Source: Pseudomonas sp. HS6 (GTDB lineage: Bacteria > Pseudomonadota > Gammaproteobacteria > Pseudomonadales > Pseudomonadaceae). Taken from it: a stretch of DNA of 64,000 bases. This document shows, one piece after another, positions 35,473 to 45,130 of the stretch (position 1 is the first letter of the stretch; each line of letters opens with the position of its first letter). The position numbers and the translations under genes are program-made. The stretch is from positions 5,394,001 to 5,458,000 of the forward strand of contig NZ_CP067412.1 in NCBI RefSeq assembly GCF_023375815.1. The letters run 5' to 3'. The notes beneath the pieces are model-generated. The model ran no database searches, had not been told where the DNA came from, and saw only the letters and a list, made by a program, of their open reading frames with translations.

Positions 35473-35939
35473 AGCGCTTTCTAGCTGCCGTCGTGTTGGG
35501 CTTGAGCCTGGCCGGTGTGGCCCACGCCGCGATCGACACCTACGAGTTCGCCAAAGAAGGCGATCGCGAGCGTTTCCGCGAGTTGACCAAGGAACTGCGC
35601 TGCCCCAAGTGCCAGAATCAGGACATCGCCGACTCCAACGCGCCGATCGCTGCCGACCTGCGCAAAGAGATTTTCCGCATGCTCGGCGAGGGCAAGGACA
35701 ATCAGCAGATCATCGACTTCATGGTCGACCGCTACGGTGATTTCGTGCGCTACAAACCGGCGCTCAATGCCAAAACCGCGCTGCTGTGGTTTGGCCCGGC
35801 CGGATTGTTGCTCGGCGGTTTTGTCGTCATCGCCGTGATTGTCCGCCGCCGTCGCGGGCAACGCGCCGAGACGCCGCAATCGCTGTCCCCTGAAGAGCGT
35901 CAGCGCCTCGACCAACTGTTGGATAAAAACCAAGAATGA
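35469..35939 (+). CDS. ccmH: CcmH, apocytochrome c thiol oxidoreductase
   Basis: A 156-residue protein with a signal peptide (cut after VAHA, residue 20), the redox motif LRCPKCQNQ (Cys45 and Cys48) and a C-terminal membrane anchor ([21 protein letters not shown]). This is the short CcmH (CycL) type in which the TPR part is a separate protein, CcmI. It overlaps ccmI by four bases. Confidence 0.95.
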   Translation: MKRFLAAVVLGLSLAGVAHAAIDTYEFAKEGDRERFRELTKELRCPKCQNQDIADSNAPIAADLRKEIFRMLGEGKDNQQIIDFMVDRYGDFVRYKPALNAKTALLWFGPAGLLLGGFVVIAVIVRRRRGQRAETPQSLSPEERQRLDQLLDKNQE

Positions 35940-37135
35940 TTGATTTCTGGCTTGCCGCAGGGCTGTTGCTTCTGGTCGCCCTGAGTTTTCTGTTGATCCC
36001 CGTTCTGCGTGAACGTCGCGCCCAGCGTGAAGAGGATCGGACTGCCCTGAACGTGGCGCTGTATCAGGAGCGTGTCGCCGAGCTGCAATCGCAGCAGGCC
36101 GAAGGCGTTCTCGATGCCGCGCAAATGGACAGCGGCCGTGCCGAAGCGGCCCGGGAACTGCTGGCCGACACTGAAGGCGTGGCGCCTGCTCGGGTCTCGC
36201 GTCTGGGCAAACCGCTGCCGTTGCTGGCGGCTGTACTGGTGCCGGTGTTGGGCCTCGGTCTCTATATGCATTTCGGTGCCGCCGACAAAGTCGAACTGAC
36301 CCGGGAATTCGCCCAGGCGCCGCAGTCGATGGAAGAGATGACCCAGCGTCTGGAACGCGCCGTAGCCGCGCAACCGGATTCCGCCGAAGGCCTGTACTTC
36401 CTCGGTCGTACCTACATGGCTCAGGATCGTCCGGCGGACGCGGCGAAGATGTTCGAGCGCGCCGCCAACCTGGCCGGTCGTCAACCGGAACTGCTCGGCC
36501 AATGGGCGCAGGCGCAGTATTTTGCCGATGGCAAGAAGTGGTCGGACAAGATTCAGGCCCTGACCGATGAAGCGCTGAAAGCTGATCCGAAAGAAGTTAC
36601 CAGCCTCGGCCTGTTGGGCATCGCCGCGTTCGAAGGCGAGCGCTATCAGCAAGCCATCGACTACTGGAACCGTCTGCTGGAGCAACTGCCAGCGAATGAC
36701 AAGTCCCGCGAGGCTCTGCAAGGCGGCATCGCCCGCGCCACTGAAAAGCTAGAGGCGAGCGGCGGCAAGGTGGCTCAGGCACCGGTCGCGAAAACCGCGC
36801 TGCTCAAGGTCAGCGTCGATCTGGCCGCCGAGCTCAAGGGCAAGGTGCAACCGGGCGACAGCGTGTTCATCTTCGCCCGCGCAGTGTCTGGCCCTCCAGC
36901 ACCGCTGGCCGCCAAGCGACTGACCGTCGCCGACCTGCCGGTGACCGTCGAACTGGGCGACGCCGACGCGATGATGCCGCAATTGAAACTGTCGAACTTC
37001 CCCGAAGTCCAACTGGTTGCGCGCATCTCCCGTGCCGGTCAGCCGACCGCCGGTGAATGGGTCGGTCGCAGCGGGCCTCTGGCCAGCAGCACCACCGCGA
37101 CGCAGACACTGACCATCGACAGCCCGGACAAGTAA
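35936..37135 (+). CDS. ccmI: CcmI (CycH), apocytochrome c chaperone with TPR domain
   Basis: A 399-residue protein with two membrane segments (residues 2-22 and about 90-107) and a periplasmic region with TPR repeats (about 125-265: [21 protein letters not shown] and similar units), then a C-terminal domain ending [13 protein letters not shown]. It binds apocytochrome c and delivers it to the CcmF/H lyase. It ends the ccm operon proper. Confidence 0.94.
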   Translation: MIDFWLAAGLLLLVALSFLLIPVLRERRAQREEDRTALNVALYQERVAELQSQQAEGVLDAAQMDSGRAEAARELLADTEGVAPARVSRLGKPLPLLAAVLVPVLGLGLYMHFGAADKVELTREFAQAPQSMEEMTQRLERAVAAQPDSAEGLYFLGRTYMAQDRPADAAKMFERAANLAGRQPELLGQWAQAQYFADGKKWSDKIQALTDEALKADPKEVTSLGLLGIAAFEGERYQQAIDYWNRLLEQLPANDKSREALQGGIARATEKLEASGGKVAQAPVAKTALLKVSVDLAAELKGKVQPGDSVFIFARAVSGPPAPLAAKRLTVADLPVTVELGDADAMMPQLKLSNFPEVQLVARISRAGQPTAGEWVGRSGPLASSTTATQTLTIDSPDK

Positions 37136-37162
37136 CCGGGAAACCACAGGAAAAGCACCGCC

Positions 37163-37570
37163 ATGAACGCCATCGCCCGAATCACAGTACTCACACTGGC
37201 CCTGGGCTTGAGCGCATGTGCGGTGCAACGACCTGAACCGACGACACGGCTGCCGCCGATCCCGCCGTCACAACCCAGCCCGACCCCGTCAACCACCCCG
37301 ACGCCGGGCAAACCGGGCATCCCGGCCAAACCCGCCAAACCCGCACCACGCACCTCCGCAAGCTTCGCCCCGCCACCGGGTGGTAACAGCCACTGGGACC
37401 AGAAGCTGGGCGTGTACGTTCTTGATGACCAGCCGAACACCTTCTACCGCCAGCGCACCTACTACCGCTGGAACAACGGCTGGAGCCGTTCGATCAGCCC
37501 GAGCGGACCGTGGGAAGAAACCAACATCCACGGCGTACCGGCGGGGCTGGGCAAGCAGTTCGGAGAGTAA
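37163..37570 (+). CDS. Proline-rich lipoprotein of unknown function
   Basis: A 135-residue protein with a lipoprotein signal (LTLALGLSAC, lipobox LSAC at residues 16-19), a Pro/Thr-rich stretch (residues 25-75) that would span part of the periplasm, and a small C-terminal domain rich in Tyr and Trp (YRQRTYYRWNNGWSRS). I do not recognise a named family. It lies 27 bases after ccmI and before a terminator, so it may be co-transcribed with the ccm genes. Confidence 0.8.
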   Translation: MNAIARITVLTLALGLSACAVQRPEPTTRLPPIPPSQPSPTPSTTPTPGKPGIPAKPAKPAPRTSASFAPPPGGNSHWDQKLGVYVLDDQPNTFYRQRTYYRWNNGWSRSISPSGPWEETNIHGVPAGLGKQFGE

Positions 37571-37573
37571 TGA

Positions 37574-37601
37574 AAAACGGCGATCTTTGGATCGCCGTTT
37601 T
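37574..37601 (+). terminator. Bidirectional terminator between the ccm operon and the LysR gene
   Basis: AAAACGGCGATC / GATCGCCGTTTT with a four-base loop. The A run and T run on the two sides make it usable by convergent transcripts: the lipoprotein gene on the + strand and the LysR gene on the minus strand. Confidence 0.9.
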
Positions 37602-37614
37602 GCTGTGTGGGGTT

Positions 37615-38502
37615 TTACAGAGCTTTTGCCAACAACCCCTGCACATACTCAACAAACGCCCGTGCCTTCGCGCTGGCCATTCGGCCCGTGGGAAACACCG
37701 CCCACAACTCCTGCTTCGGCAACACCCAGTCGCTTATGACAGCCTTGACCGCGCCACTGGCCAGTTCCGGCGCGAACATCCACTCCGAGCCCAGCCCCAG
37801 GCCCTGATGGGCCAGCACCGCCTCACGCAAACCTTCGGCAGCGCTGACGCGCAGTCGGCCATTGACGGTCACGGACTGTGCTTCGCCATCCTTGGTGAAA
37901 GGCCAGGTCGCACCACCGCCGCGGTTGTAGATAACAGCGTGGTGTCCAGTCAGATCGGCAGGGCAGGCGGGTTCACCGTGGCTGGCGAAGTAACCCGGCG
38001 TGCCCAGCACAACGCGACGGCATTCGGCGATCTTGCGCACGGTCAGGCCGGAGTCGTTGAGCGGGCCCAGGCGCAGGGCGACGTCGATGCCTTCTTCCAC
38101 GAGGTTGATGTTCTGGTCGTCGAGCAACAGATCGACAGTGAGTTGCGGGTGCTGATCGAGGAACGGCCCCAGGTGTGGAACCACATGCATTCGGCCGAAG
38201 GTCACGGCGGTGCTGATGCGCAGGTTGCCGCTCAGGCCGCTGGCTGTGCCGCGAGCTGCATTGTCGGCCTCGTCGGCTTCTTCGAGGGTGCGCTTTGCCC
38301 GTTCGAAAAACGCCAGCCCGGCTTCAGTCGGCGTCAGGCCTCGGGTCGAGCGCAACAGCAGGCGCACGGCGAGGCGGGTTTCAAGTTGGGCGATGGTTTT
38401 CGACACGGCCGGCTGACCTATATTCAGCCGCCGGGCGGCAGCGGAAAACGAGCCGGTTTCCACGACGTAGACAAAGGTTTCCATGGCGGCGAGGCGGTCC
38501 AT
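37615..38502 (-). CDS. LysR-family transcriptional regulator
   Basis: A 295-residue LysR regulator: N-terminal winged helix-turn-helix (FVYVVETGSFSAAARRLNIGQPAVSKTIAQLE, key segment SFSAAARRL at residues 18-26) and a substrate-binding domain from about residue 90. It lies just downstream of a short-chain dehydrogenase gene on the same strand, with 21 bases between. The effector and targets cannot be read from the sequence; the dehydrogenase and the MFS gene upstream are plausible targets. Confidence 0.93.
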   Translation of the reverse strand: MDRLAAMETFVYVVETGSFSAAARRLNIGQPAVSKTIAQLETRLAVRLLLRSTRGLTPTEAGLAFFERAKRTLEEADEADNAARGTASGLSGNLRISTAVTFGRMHVVPHLGPFLDQHPQLTVDLLLDDQNINLVEEGIDVALRLGPLNDSGLTVRKIAECRRVVLGTPGYFASHGEPACPADLTGHHAVIYNRGGGATWPFTKDGEAQSVTVNGRLRVSAAEGLREAVLAHQGLGLGSEWMFAPELASGAVKAVISDWVLPKQELWAVFPTGRMASAKARAFVEYVQGLLAKAL

Positions 38503-38523
38503 CGGGTGTCCTTGTGCCAGTGA

Positions 38524-39243
38524 TCAGAACGCGGCCTTGCCCACCGAGGCGCCGCCATCGACAAACAGCGTCTGCCCGGTGATGAATCCGCTTTGCTCGG
38601 ACAACAGAAAGGCAATCGCCGAAGCGATTTCTTCCGGCTGCCCGAGACGACCCATCGGCACCCCGGCCAGATACCGCGCTTCACCTTCGCTGCCCGGGGG
38701 ATTGTTGGCGCGAAACAGTTCGGTCTCGGTCGGCCCCGGCGCGACGGCGTTGACGGTAATCCCGGTCTGCGCCAGTTCCAGCGCCCACGAGCGCGTGAAA
38801 CTGACCAGCGCCGCTTTTGCCGCCGCATACGCGGTGCGCTGGGCGATACCGAGCACGGTCAGGCTGGAAATGTTCACCACCCGGCCCCAGCCGCGCGTGC
38901 GCATGCCCGGCAACAACGCCTGAGTCGCCTGCAAGGCCGAATGCAGGTTGACCCGCATCACATCGTCAAACGCATCGAGATCGATGTCCCCCAACGCTTG
39001 CGGTCGCACCAGCCCGACATTGTTCACCAGCCCATCGAACTCATAAGTGCGCGCCAGATCCGCCAGCACTTCACCGGCGAGCTTGCGATCACTCAGGTCC
39101 AGCGGAAACAGGATCCCCGGAAAACTCAGGTCCGGCTTGCGCGCAATCCCCACCACCCGATGCCCGGCCCGATCCAGATGCTCGGCCAGCGCTCGCCCGA
39201 TACCTTTGCTGGCGCCGGTGATGAGGAAGGTACGACGGGTCAT
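38524..39243 (-). CDS. Short-chain dehydrogenase/reductase (FabG-like)
   Basis: A 239-residue SDR oxidoreductase with the cofactor motif TGASKGIG (residues 9-16), NNVG near residue 94, catalytic Ser in VVNISS and the YAAAK motif (Tyr and Lys of the active site) near residue 158. The C-terminal part GQTLFVDGGASVGK is typical of FabG-like enzymes. The substrate is unknown. Confidence 0.92.
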   Translation of the reverse strand: MTRRTFLITGASKGIGRALAEHLDRAGHRVVGIARKPDLSFPGILFPLDLSDRKLAGEVLADLARTYEFDGLVNNVGLVRPQALGDIDLDAFDDVMRVNLHSALQATQALLPGMRTRGWGRVVNISSLTVLGIAQRTAYAAAKAALVSFTRSWALELAQTGITVNAVAPGPTETELFRANNPPGSEGEARYLAGVPMGRLGQPEEIASAIAFLLSEQSGFITGQTLFVDGGASVGKAAF

Positions 39244-39327
39244 GGCAACTCCTTGGGGCAGGCTGCGGCTCGGGCAGCCATTGATTGTTTGAATATGCCG
39301 AGTGTAATGCGGATTGCTTGCGTTGAT

Positions 39328-40515
39328 TTATGCCGTTGCCAAAACACCCTTTTGCGAAACACTCAAGAACCGCACCAGCGCCAGCAACGGGAACACACTG
39401 CCGACGATCACGATCCACAGCCAGCCGCCGTGTTCATACACCGCACTGGCGATCGATGAGCCGAAGGCGCCGCCGATGAAGATGCTGGTCATGTACAGCG
39501 CGTTGAGACGGCCGCGGCTTTTGGCGTCGAGGGAGTAGACCGCGCGCTGGCCGAGCACCATGTTCATTTGCACACAGAAGTCGAGCACGACGCCGGTCAC
39601 CGCCAGGCCGATCACGCTGTAGGCCGGGTGGATGAAGGCCGGCAGGAAACTCAGGCTGGCGAACAGCATGGCCAGCAGCGAGGCGACGCGGGTGTGGCCG
39701 GCATCCGCCAGGCGTCCGCTGATGGGCGCGGCGATGGCACCGATGGCACCGACCAGGGCGAAGATCGCGATTTCACTCTGGGACAGGCCATGGTTGCGCG
39801 CCAGTTCCAGCGGCACGGCGGTCCAGAACAGGCTGAAGGTGGCGAACATGCAGGCCTGGTAAAACGCCCGCTGACGCAGCACCGGTTGCTTGCGCAGCAG
39901 CGTCCACAACGATCCGAGCAACTGGCCGTAGGAAGCGCTGTGATCCGGTTGGCGCTTGGGCACGGTCAACGCCAGGACGACGCTGATTGCCGCCATCAAC
40001 CCTGCCGCAATCATGAACATCGCCCGCCAGCCGAAATGGTCGGCAACCACGCTCGACACCGGCCGCGCCAACAGAATGCCCAGCAGCAGGCCGCCCATGA
40101 TTCCGCCGACCACCCGGCCACGAGACTCTTCCGGCGCCAGATGCGCCGCCAATGGAATCAGCACCTGCACCGACACCGAACTGAAACCCACCAGCAACGA
40201 GATCAGCAGAAACACGTTTGGTTGATCGGTAAACGCCGCGCCCAGCAGGCTGGCAATCGCCACCACGGTGGTGATGATCATCAGCCGGCGGTTTTCCAGC
40301 AGGTCAGCCAGCGGCACCAAGAAGAACAGGCCCAGCGCATAACCGATCTGGGTCAGCGACACGATGAAACTGGCCATGGTGTCGGTCAGGCCGATGTCCG
40401 GCGCGATCAGGCCGATAATCGGCTGGGCGTAGTAGATGTTGGCAACGATGGCGCCGCAGCAGAAAGCGAACAGCAGCACCATGCCTCGGGTCATTGCGTG
40501 AGTTGTGGCGGTCAT
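39328..40515 (-). CDS. MFS transporter
   Basis: A 395-residue major facilitator with twelve predicted membrane segments and a PLADLLENRR loop between helices 2 and 3, matching the usual MFS motif A position. It resembles drug/proton antiporters of the YgaY type, but the substrate is not clear. It lies upstream of the SDR-LysR pair on the same strand, 84 bases away. A gap of about 240 bases separates it from the divergent secreted-protein gene and holds no gene. Confidence 0.88.
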   Translation of the reverse strand: MTATTHAMTRGMVLLFAFCCGAIVANIYYAQPIIGLIAPDIGLTDTMASFIVSLTQIGYALGLFFLVPLADLLENRRLMIITTVVAIASLLGAAFTDQPNVFLLISLLVGFSSVSVQVLIPLAAHLAPEESRGRVVGGIMGGLLLGILLARPVSSVVADHFGWRAMFMIAAGLMAAISVVLALTVPKRQPDHSASYGQLLGSLWTLLRKQPVLRQRAFYQACMFATFSLFWTAVPLELARNHGLSQSEIAIFALVGAIGAIAAPISGRLADAGHTRVASLLAMLFASLSFLPAFIHPAYSVIGLAVTGVVLDFCVQMNMVLGQRAVYSLDAKSRGRLNALYMTSIFIGGAFGSSIASAVYEHGGWLWIVIVGSVFPLLALVRFLSVSQKGVLATA

Positions 40516-40758
40516 AGGGTTTCTCGATCCAGCGAAAAGGAATGCGGTGAGGCTAAGGGACGAACCGGGTCGGCGGTAGAAGCCTTGGATCGATATCAGT
40601 TATTCCGTTGCGGAATAGATGGCAACCGGTGAGGTGTCGTCCATCGGCGAACCTTGCGTCCGACCGGGGAGGGGCGATGATACATTCACTTACATCCTGT
40701 TCGATAGCGTGCTTATGTTGTCATTGGATTTCCACCTGCAAACAACCGGAGGATCGCG

Positions 40759-41379
40759 ATGTTTCGTCAGTTGCTTCGCCACACCACGACTCTTGCATTG
40801 ATCGGCCTGCTCGGCGCCGGCAGCGTCTACGCCGGCGACGCGCCGGGGATGCGCATCGGCGTGCGCGGCGAAATCACCGGGGTCAGCCCCGACTCGCTCA
40901 AGGTTCACGTCAACAGCGGTGAAAACGTGGTGGTCCAGTTGACGGCTGACACCAAGGTCCGCGCCGTTACTCTGGCCAACATCGAAGACATCAAGCCCGG
41001 CAGCTACATCGGCTCGGCAGCCATTCCGATGGAGGATGGCACGCTCAAGGCGCTGGAGGTTCACGTCTTCCCGCCGGAGCTGGCCGGCAGCGGCGATGGC
41101 CATCGGCCGTTCGACCTGGCCAAGGGCAGCAGCATGACCAATGGCAGCGTCGGCGATCTGGTGGTGAGCAACGGCCGGGTGCTGACCGTCAACTACAAGG
41201 GCGGCCAGCAGAAGATCCTGGTGCCGGAGGACGTGCCGATCGTCAATCTGACGCCGGGTGATCGCAGCTTGCTCAAGGTTGGCGTGAAGATCGTCACCTT
41301 CGTGACCCAGAGCGCGGACGGCACGTTGACCGCGCAATCGATCTCGGCCGGCAAGGATGGCGTGAAACCACCGATGTAG
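40759..41379 (+). CDS. Secreted DUF5666-like protein
   Basis: A 206-residue protein with a signal peptide (cut after GAGSVYA, about residue 25). The mature part is beta-rich: VRGEITGVSPDSLKVHVNSG and VVQLTADTKVRAV recall the repeated OB-like strands of DUF5666. No catalytic motif is visible and no function is known. GGAGG precedes the ATG. It is convergent with the AT-rich orphan gene. Confidence 0.75.
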   Translation: MFRQLLRHTTTLALIGLLGAGSVYAGDAPGMRIGVRGEITGVSPDSLKVHVNSGENVVVQLTADTKVRAVTLANIEDIKPGSYIGSAAIPMEDGTLKALEVHVFPPELAGSGDGHRPFDLAKGSSMTNGSVGDLVVSNGRVLTVNYKGGQQKILVPEDVPIVNLTPGDRSLLKVGVKIVTFVTQSADGTLTAQSISAGKDGVKPPM

Positions 41380-41392
41380 AGGAGAACAGAGC

Positions 41393-42118
41393 TCAGGAAT
41401 TTCGCCAGGCAGGTTTTAGAGCTTCATAGAGCCACAAGACGAAGGAAATTATCATTAATCCGGTGAGGAAAAGGAAAAGTAGGTAATGGTCTGCTACGCG
41501 GGCAGGCCAGCCGGCGAATTCCTTCCTGTATTCCATCTTCGCTGTCTGCTGATCGTTTCCGATGCTGACGGTGTATTCGTCAACTTCTTCGAGCTTTGAC
41601 GGAAACCAAACCCACAGTTTGAAAGCCCCACCTTGCTTTATCGACGGGATTTTGTAGCGGCGGGTTTGCTCTGCAACTGTTACCAGTTCTGTTTTATCGT
41701 CTTCGATCATCATCAACCCCTTTTGGGGAAGGTCAACGTAAACGTCCTTCGCAACGGCCGAGCCTTCATTTTTGATCCAAATGAATAGCATTGTTTGAAA
41801 CTCGCCAACACCTCTATCAAAAGGTGATGCCCAAGGTGCCAACATGTTTTTCCGTACTCGTTCAAAGAGCTCATTTTTTTGCTTGAATTGAGCGTCAGGC
41901 ACAGCTTTATCAATAAGAGCTGATAGAGATTCTGAGTTGGCCAGATTTCTATTATTTCGCATCATTTCGGTGTATTGCGGAGGTACATACGAAACATATT
42001 TACTCACCTCGGCCTTTAATTGTGGGCTTGGACTCGATAGCCCAATGTAAAGGCCTACGATGGCCGTTACTGATGTAATCACTCCAAAAATTAAGGCGCT
42101 AACTTTTTCACCCTTCAA
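41393..42118 (-). CDS. Orphan two-TM membrane protein in an AT-rich patch
   Basis: A 241-residue protein with an N-terminal membrane helix (ALIFGVITSVTAIVGLYIGL), a soluble domain of about 160 residues (including FIWIKNEGSAVAKDVYVDLP, like a periplasmic beta-sandwich) and a C-terminal membrane helix (YLLFLFLTGLMIISFVLWLY). I do not recognise the family. Base composition is clearly more AT-rich than the neighbours, with many T/A third positions, which suggests recent acquisition. Confidence 0.8.
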   Translation of the reverse strand: MKGEKVSALIFGVITSVTAIVGLYIGLSSPSPQLKAEVSKYVSYVPPQYTEMMRNNRNLANSESLSALIDKAVPDAQFKQKNELFERVRKNMLAPWASPFDRGVGEFQTMLFIWIKNEGSAVAKDVYVDLPQKGLMMIEDDKTELVTVAEQTRRYKIPSIKQGGAFKLWVWFPSKLEEVDEYTVSIGNDQQTAKMEYRKEFAGWPARVADHYLLFLFLTGLMIISFVLWLYEALKPAWRNS

Positions 42119-42181
42119 CGAATATCGTCCTTTTATTAATTTCGAATTGCGTTGCTAAAATGCGGGGAATTGTAAAAGAAA

Positions 42182-42202
42182 AAGGCGACCAATGGTCGCC
42201 TT
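42182..42202 (-). terminator. Intrinsic terminator of sbp
   Basis: AAGGCGACC / GGTCGCCTT with a three-base loop. On the minus strand the stem is followed by TTTTTCTTTTAC, giving a typical rho-independent terminator about 20 bases after the sbp stop. Confidence 0.9.
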
Positions 42203-42221
42203 GTTTGAAACAGTCCTGCGG

Positions 42222-43217
42222 TTACTGGCTGTAGATCTGATCGAAGATCCCACCATCGTTGAAGTGGGTCTTCTGCACGGTGCGCCAGTCGCCGAAGGTC
42301 TTCTCGACCGACAGGAAGTCGACTTTCGGGAAGCGGTCGGTGTACTTGGCCAATACCGCCGGGTCACGTGGACGCAGGTAGTTGGCGGCAGCGATTTCCT
42401 GGCCTTCCGGCGACCACAGGTACTTCAGGTATTCCTCGGCCGCCGCGCGGGAGCCTTTCTTCTCGACGACTTTGTCGACCACCGACACAGGCGGCTCGGC
42501 TTCGGCGGAGACGCTTGGGTAGATGACTTCGAACTGGTCGCGGCCGAACTCGCGGGCGATCATTTCGGCTTCGTTTTCGAAGGTCACCAGCACGTCGCCG
42601 ATCTGGTTGGTCATGAACGTGGTGGTCGCGGCACGGCCGCCGGTGTCCAGCACTGGCGCCTGCTTGAACAGCTTGCCGACGAAGTCTTTGGCCTTGTTCT
42701 CGTCACCGCCGTTTTTCAGCACGTAGCCCCAGGCCGACAGGTAGGTGTAGCGGCCGTTGCCCGAGGTTTTCGGGTTCGGCACGATTACCTGCACGCCGTC
42801 CTTGAGCAGGTCCGGCCAGTCTTTCAGGGCTTTCGGGTTGCCCTTGCGCACGATGAATACAGTGGCCGAGGTGAATGGCGCGCTGTTGTTCGGCAGACGG
42901 GTGACCCAGTCCTTCGGCACCAGTTGGCCGTTGTCCGCCAGGGCGTTGATGTCGGTAGCCATGTTCATGGTAATGACGTCAGCTGGCAGGCCGTCGATCA
43001 CCGAGCGCGCCTGTTTGCTGGAACCGCCGAAAGACATCTGCACGGTGATGTCCTCTTTGTGTTCGGCTTGCCAGTGTTTCTGGAACGCAGTGTTGTAGTC
43101 CTTGTAGAAATCGCGCATCACGTCGTAGGAAACGTTGAGCAGGGTCGGTGCGGCTTGAGCCACGCTACCGAAGGCAAGACCAGCGGCGAGAAGTGAGGCG
43201 CCAAAGAGTTTTTTCAC
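42222..43217 (-). CDS. sbp: Sbp, periplasmic sulfate-binding protein
   Basis: A 331-residue binding protein with a signal peptide (cut after GSVAQA, about residue 22) and typical Sbp segments LLNVSYDVMRDFYKDYN, FGGSSKQARSVIDGLPADV and PNPKTSGNGRYTYLSAWGY. It delivers sulfate or thiosulfate to the CysTWA importer. The start is GTG at 43217 with AAGGA upstream. The transporter genes are not adjacent here. Sulfur-limitation control is expected for this family but no operator was identified. Confidence 0.94.
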   Translation of the reverse strand: MKKLFGASLLAAGLAFGSVAQAAPTLLNVSYDVMRDFYKDYNTAFQKHWQAEHKEDITVQMSFGGSSKQARSVIDGLPADVITMNMATDINALADNGQLVPKDWVTRLPNNSAPFTSATVFIVRKGNPKALKDWPDLLKDGVQVIVPNPKTSGNGRYTYLSAWGYVLKNGGDENKAKDFVGKLFKQAPVLDTGGRAATTTFMTNQIGDVLVTFENEAEMIAREFGRDQFEVIYPSVSAEAEPPVSVVDKVVEKKGSRAAAEEYLKYLWSPEGQEIAAANYLRPRDPAVLAKYTDRFPKVDFLSVEKTFGDWRTVQKTHFNDGGIFDQIYSQ

Positions 43218-43322
43218 TGCGCATTCCTTGTTCTGTAGGGGGTGTCTTTACAAAGATGAGGCCATTTGCCAGCGACTATAGCGGGGCGCGCATAGTCGCT
43301 TAAAGATTAAAAAGGACTTTGC

Positions 43323-44147
43323 TTATTCCATTTTCTTGAACAACGCATTGCCACAACGGGAGCAGAACGACGCTTCCTGTTCATGGCTGCTTTTTGTGCA
43401 CACCGGGCAGTCGTGCTGCAGCTGACCGCCGCGCATGGCCGTGGCCAGTTCAGCGGTGAAAATCCCGGTGGGCACGGCGATGATCGAATAACCGGTGATC
43501 ATCACCAGCGACGAAATCATCTGACCCAGAACGGTCCTCGGCACGATGTCGCCGTAACCCACGGTGGTCAGCGTCACGATCGCCCAATAGATGCCTTTGG
43601 GAATGCTGGTGAAGCCGTGCTCCGGCCCTTCGACCACGTACATCAAGGTGCCGAACACCGTGACCAGGGTGCATACGCTGAGCAGGAACACGAGGATTTT
43701 CTGCTTGCTGCCGCGCAGTGCATCGAGCAGGTAGTGCGCCTGTTTCAGGTACGGGCCGAGTTTGAGTACGCGGAAGATCCGCAGCATCCGGATCACCCGG
43801 ATGATCAGCAGGTACTGGGCATCGCTGTAATACAGCGCGAGGATGCCGGGCACAATCGCCAGCAAGTCCACCAGCCCATAGAAACTGAAGGCGTAGCGCA
43901 GGGGCTTGGGCGAGCAGTACAGGCGCAGCAGGTACTCGCCGAGGAAGATGACCGTGAAGCCCCATTCGATATACGCCAGCACATCGGCGTAGTTCTGGTG
44001 GACGTCGTCGATGCTGTCGAGGATCACGGTCACCAGACTGGCGAAGATGATCAGCAGCAGGGTTTTGTCGAAACGGCGGCCGGCCACCGTATCGGTCTGG
44101 AAAATGATCACGTACAGGCGATCACGCCACGTGTTGTTACCGTTCAT
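43323..44147 (-). CDS. Voltage-gated potassium channel with C-terminal zinc ribbon
   Basis: A 274-residue six-TM channel. The S4-like voltage sensor has Arg every third residue (IIRVIRMLRIFRVLK, about 115-129). The pore filter TVGYGD is at 195-200. The C-terminus carries two CxxC pairs (Cys247/Cys250 and Cys262/Cys265), a small zinc ribbon. The family conducts K+ across the inner membrane. The ATG at 44147 has AAGG eight bases upstream; a TTG at 44168 adjoining the urea transporter stop is an alternative. It is the last gene of the minus-strand run from gcl. Confidence 0.9.
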   Translation of the reverse strand: MNGNNTWRDRLYVIIFQTDTVAGRRFDKTLLLIIFASLVTVILDSIDDVHQNYADVLAYIEWGFTVIFLGEYLLRLYCSPKPLRYAFSFYGLVDLLAIVPGILALYYSDAQYLLIIRVIRMLRIFRVLKLGPYLKQAHYLLDALRGSKQKILVFLLSVCTLVTVFGTLMYVVEGPEHGFTSIPKGIYWAIVTLTTVGYGDIVPRTVLGQMISSLVMITGYSIIAVPTGIFTAELATAMRGGQLQHDCPVCTKSSHEQEASFCSRCGNALFKKME

Positions 44148-44168
44148 GCACATCGCCTTGGCCGTCAA

Positions 44169-45083
44169 TCAGCGCAGCCTAGGTTGATTCTCCCCGTTAG
44201 CGCAAGGCGCGGCGCTGATCTGCGGCTGGTGCATCAGGCGAATGCCGGTGCGCAGCAGCCAGCAGGCGAGAATGAACGGTGCCGTGAGGGTCGCAAGACC
44301 GATGGCACTGAACAGTGGCGTCAGCAGCGGCGCCAGGCCGATGCCGAACAATGGTAACCACGGTTGCTGGCGTTGGGCGCTGAAGGCGAGGGCGGCGAGC
44401 ACGGCGTTGTAGCCACCCAGACCCAGCAGCGCGACCTGGCTGTCGTGGTGCAACAGGCTGGAACCCAGACCAATGACCGAAGCCAGCAGCGCCCAGGCGA
44501 AGGCCCGGCGATCAGCGATCAGCAACCCAACAGCGATCAATCCACCGGCCAACGGATGGTCGAGGAACATCACCTGACCGAAGCCCTTCAGGGCGGCACC
44601 GAGCAGGTTCAGGGTGTTCAGCTCAAGCGCCGGAGCCGGCGTCGAAGGCTCGGCGAAACACAGGAACACCCAGCTCAGCAACACGAACGGCGCGGTGTAG
44701 GCGGGCAGGTACTCGGTGAGGCGTGCGCGTTTGAGCCACTGCTGCGTGATCATCGCGCTCAGACCGCCGGCCGCCAGAATCAGCGGCGGCAGCATCGGCG
44801 ACCAGGGGAAATACAGGCTCAGCAACAGGCCGACCAGCACGCCGTTGTAGCTGAACAGCCCGGCCTGGCGATCAGCCTTGGCATAGTTGCGCCGTTGCGC
44901 GGTGAGCAAACCGGCGACCGCGCCGAGCAGCGCGCCGGCGAACAGCACCGGCGCGGTGAATAAAATGGCCAGAAGGCACAAGAGTCCACACAGCGGATGG
45001 CGCTGGAGGAAGATTTGACTGAAGCCGTTGAGCAACGCTTCGGCCCAGTCTGGGCAGTGGGTGTTGAAATGGTTGGCAGGCAT
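44169..45083 (-). CDS. Urea transporter (UT family)
   Basis: A 304-residue membrane protein with about ten hydrophobic segments and the duplicated UT layout: GLFSYNGVLVGLLLSLYF in the first half and LGLGGYNAVLAALAFS in the second, with LPAYTAPFVLLSW between. UT proteins let urea pass down its gradient. It lies 146 bases after pyk; an inverted repeat fills the gap. Urea is released with glyoxylate in allantoin breakdown, which may explain its place next to the gcl genes. Confidence 0.87.
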   Translation of the reverse strand: MPANHFNTHCPDWAEALLNGFSQIFLQRHPLCGLLCLLAILFTAPVLFAGALLGAVAGLLTAQRRNYAKADRQAGLFSYNGVLVGLLLSLYFPWSPMLPPLILAAGGLSAMITQQWLKRARLTEYLPAYTAPFVLLSWVFLCFAEPSTPAPALELNTLNLLGAALKGFGQVMFLDHPLAGGLIAVGLLIADRRAFAWALLASVIGLGSSLLHHDSQVALLGLGGYNAVLAALAFSAQRQQPWLPLFGIGLAPLLTPLFSAIGLATLTAPFILACWLLRTGIRLMHQPQISAAPCANGENQPRLR

Positions 45084-45130
45084 GTCTGGAGAATCTGGGC
45101 AGTGGGAAAATCAAAAGGTCTTGCTTGAAG

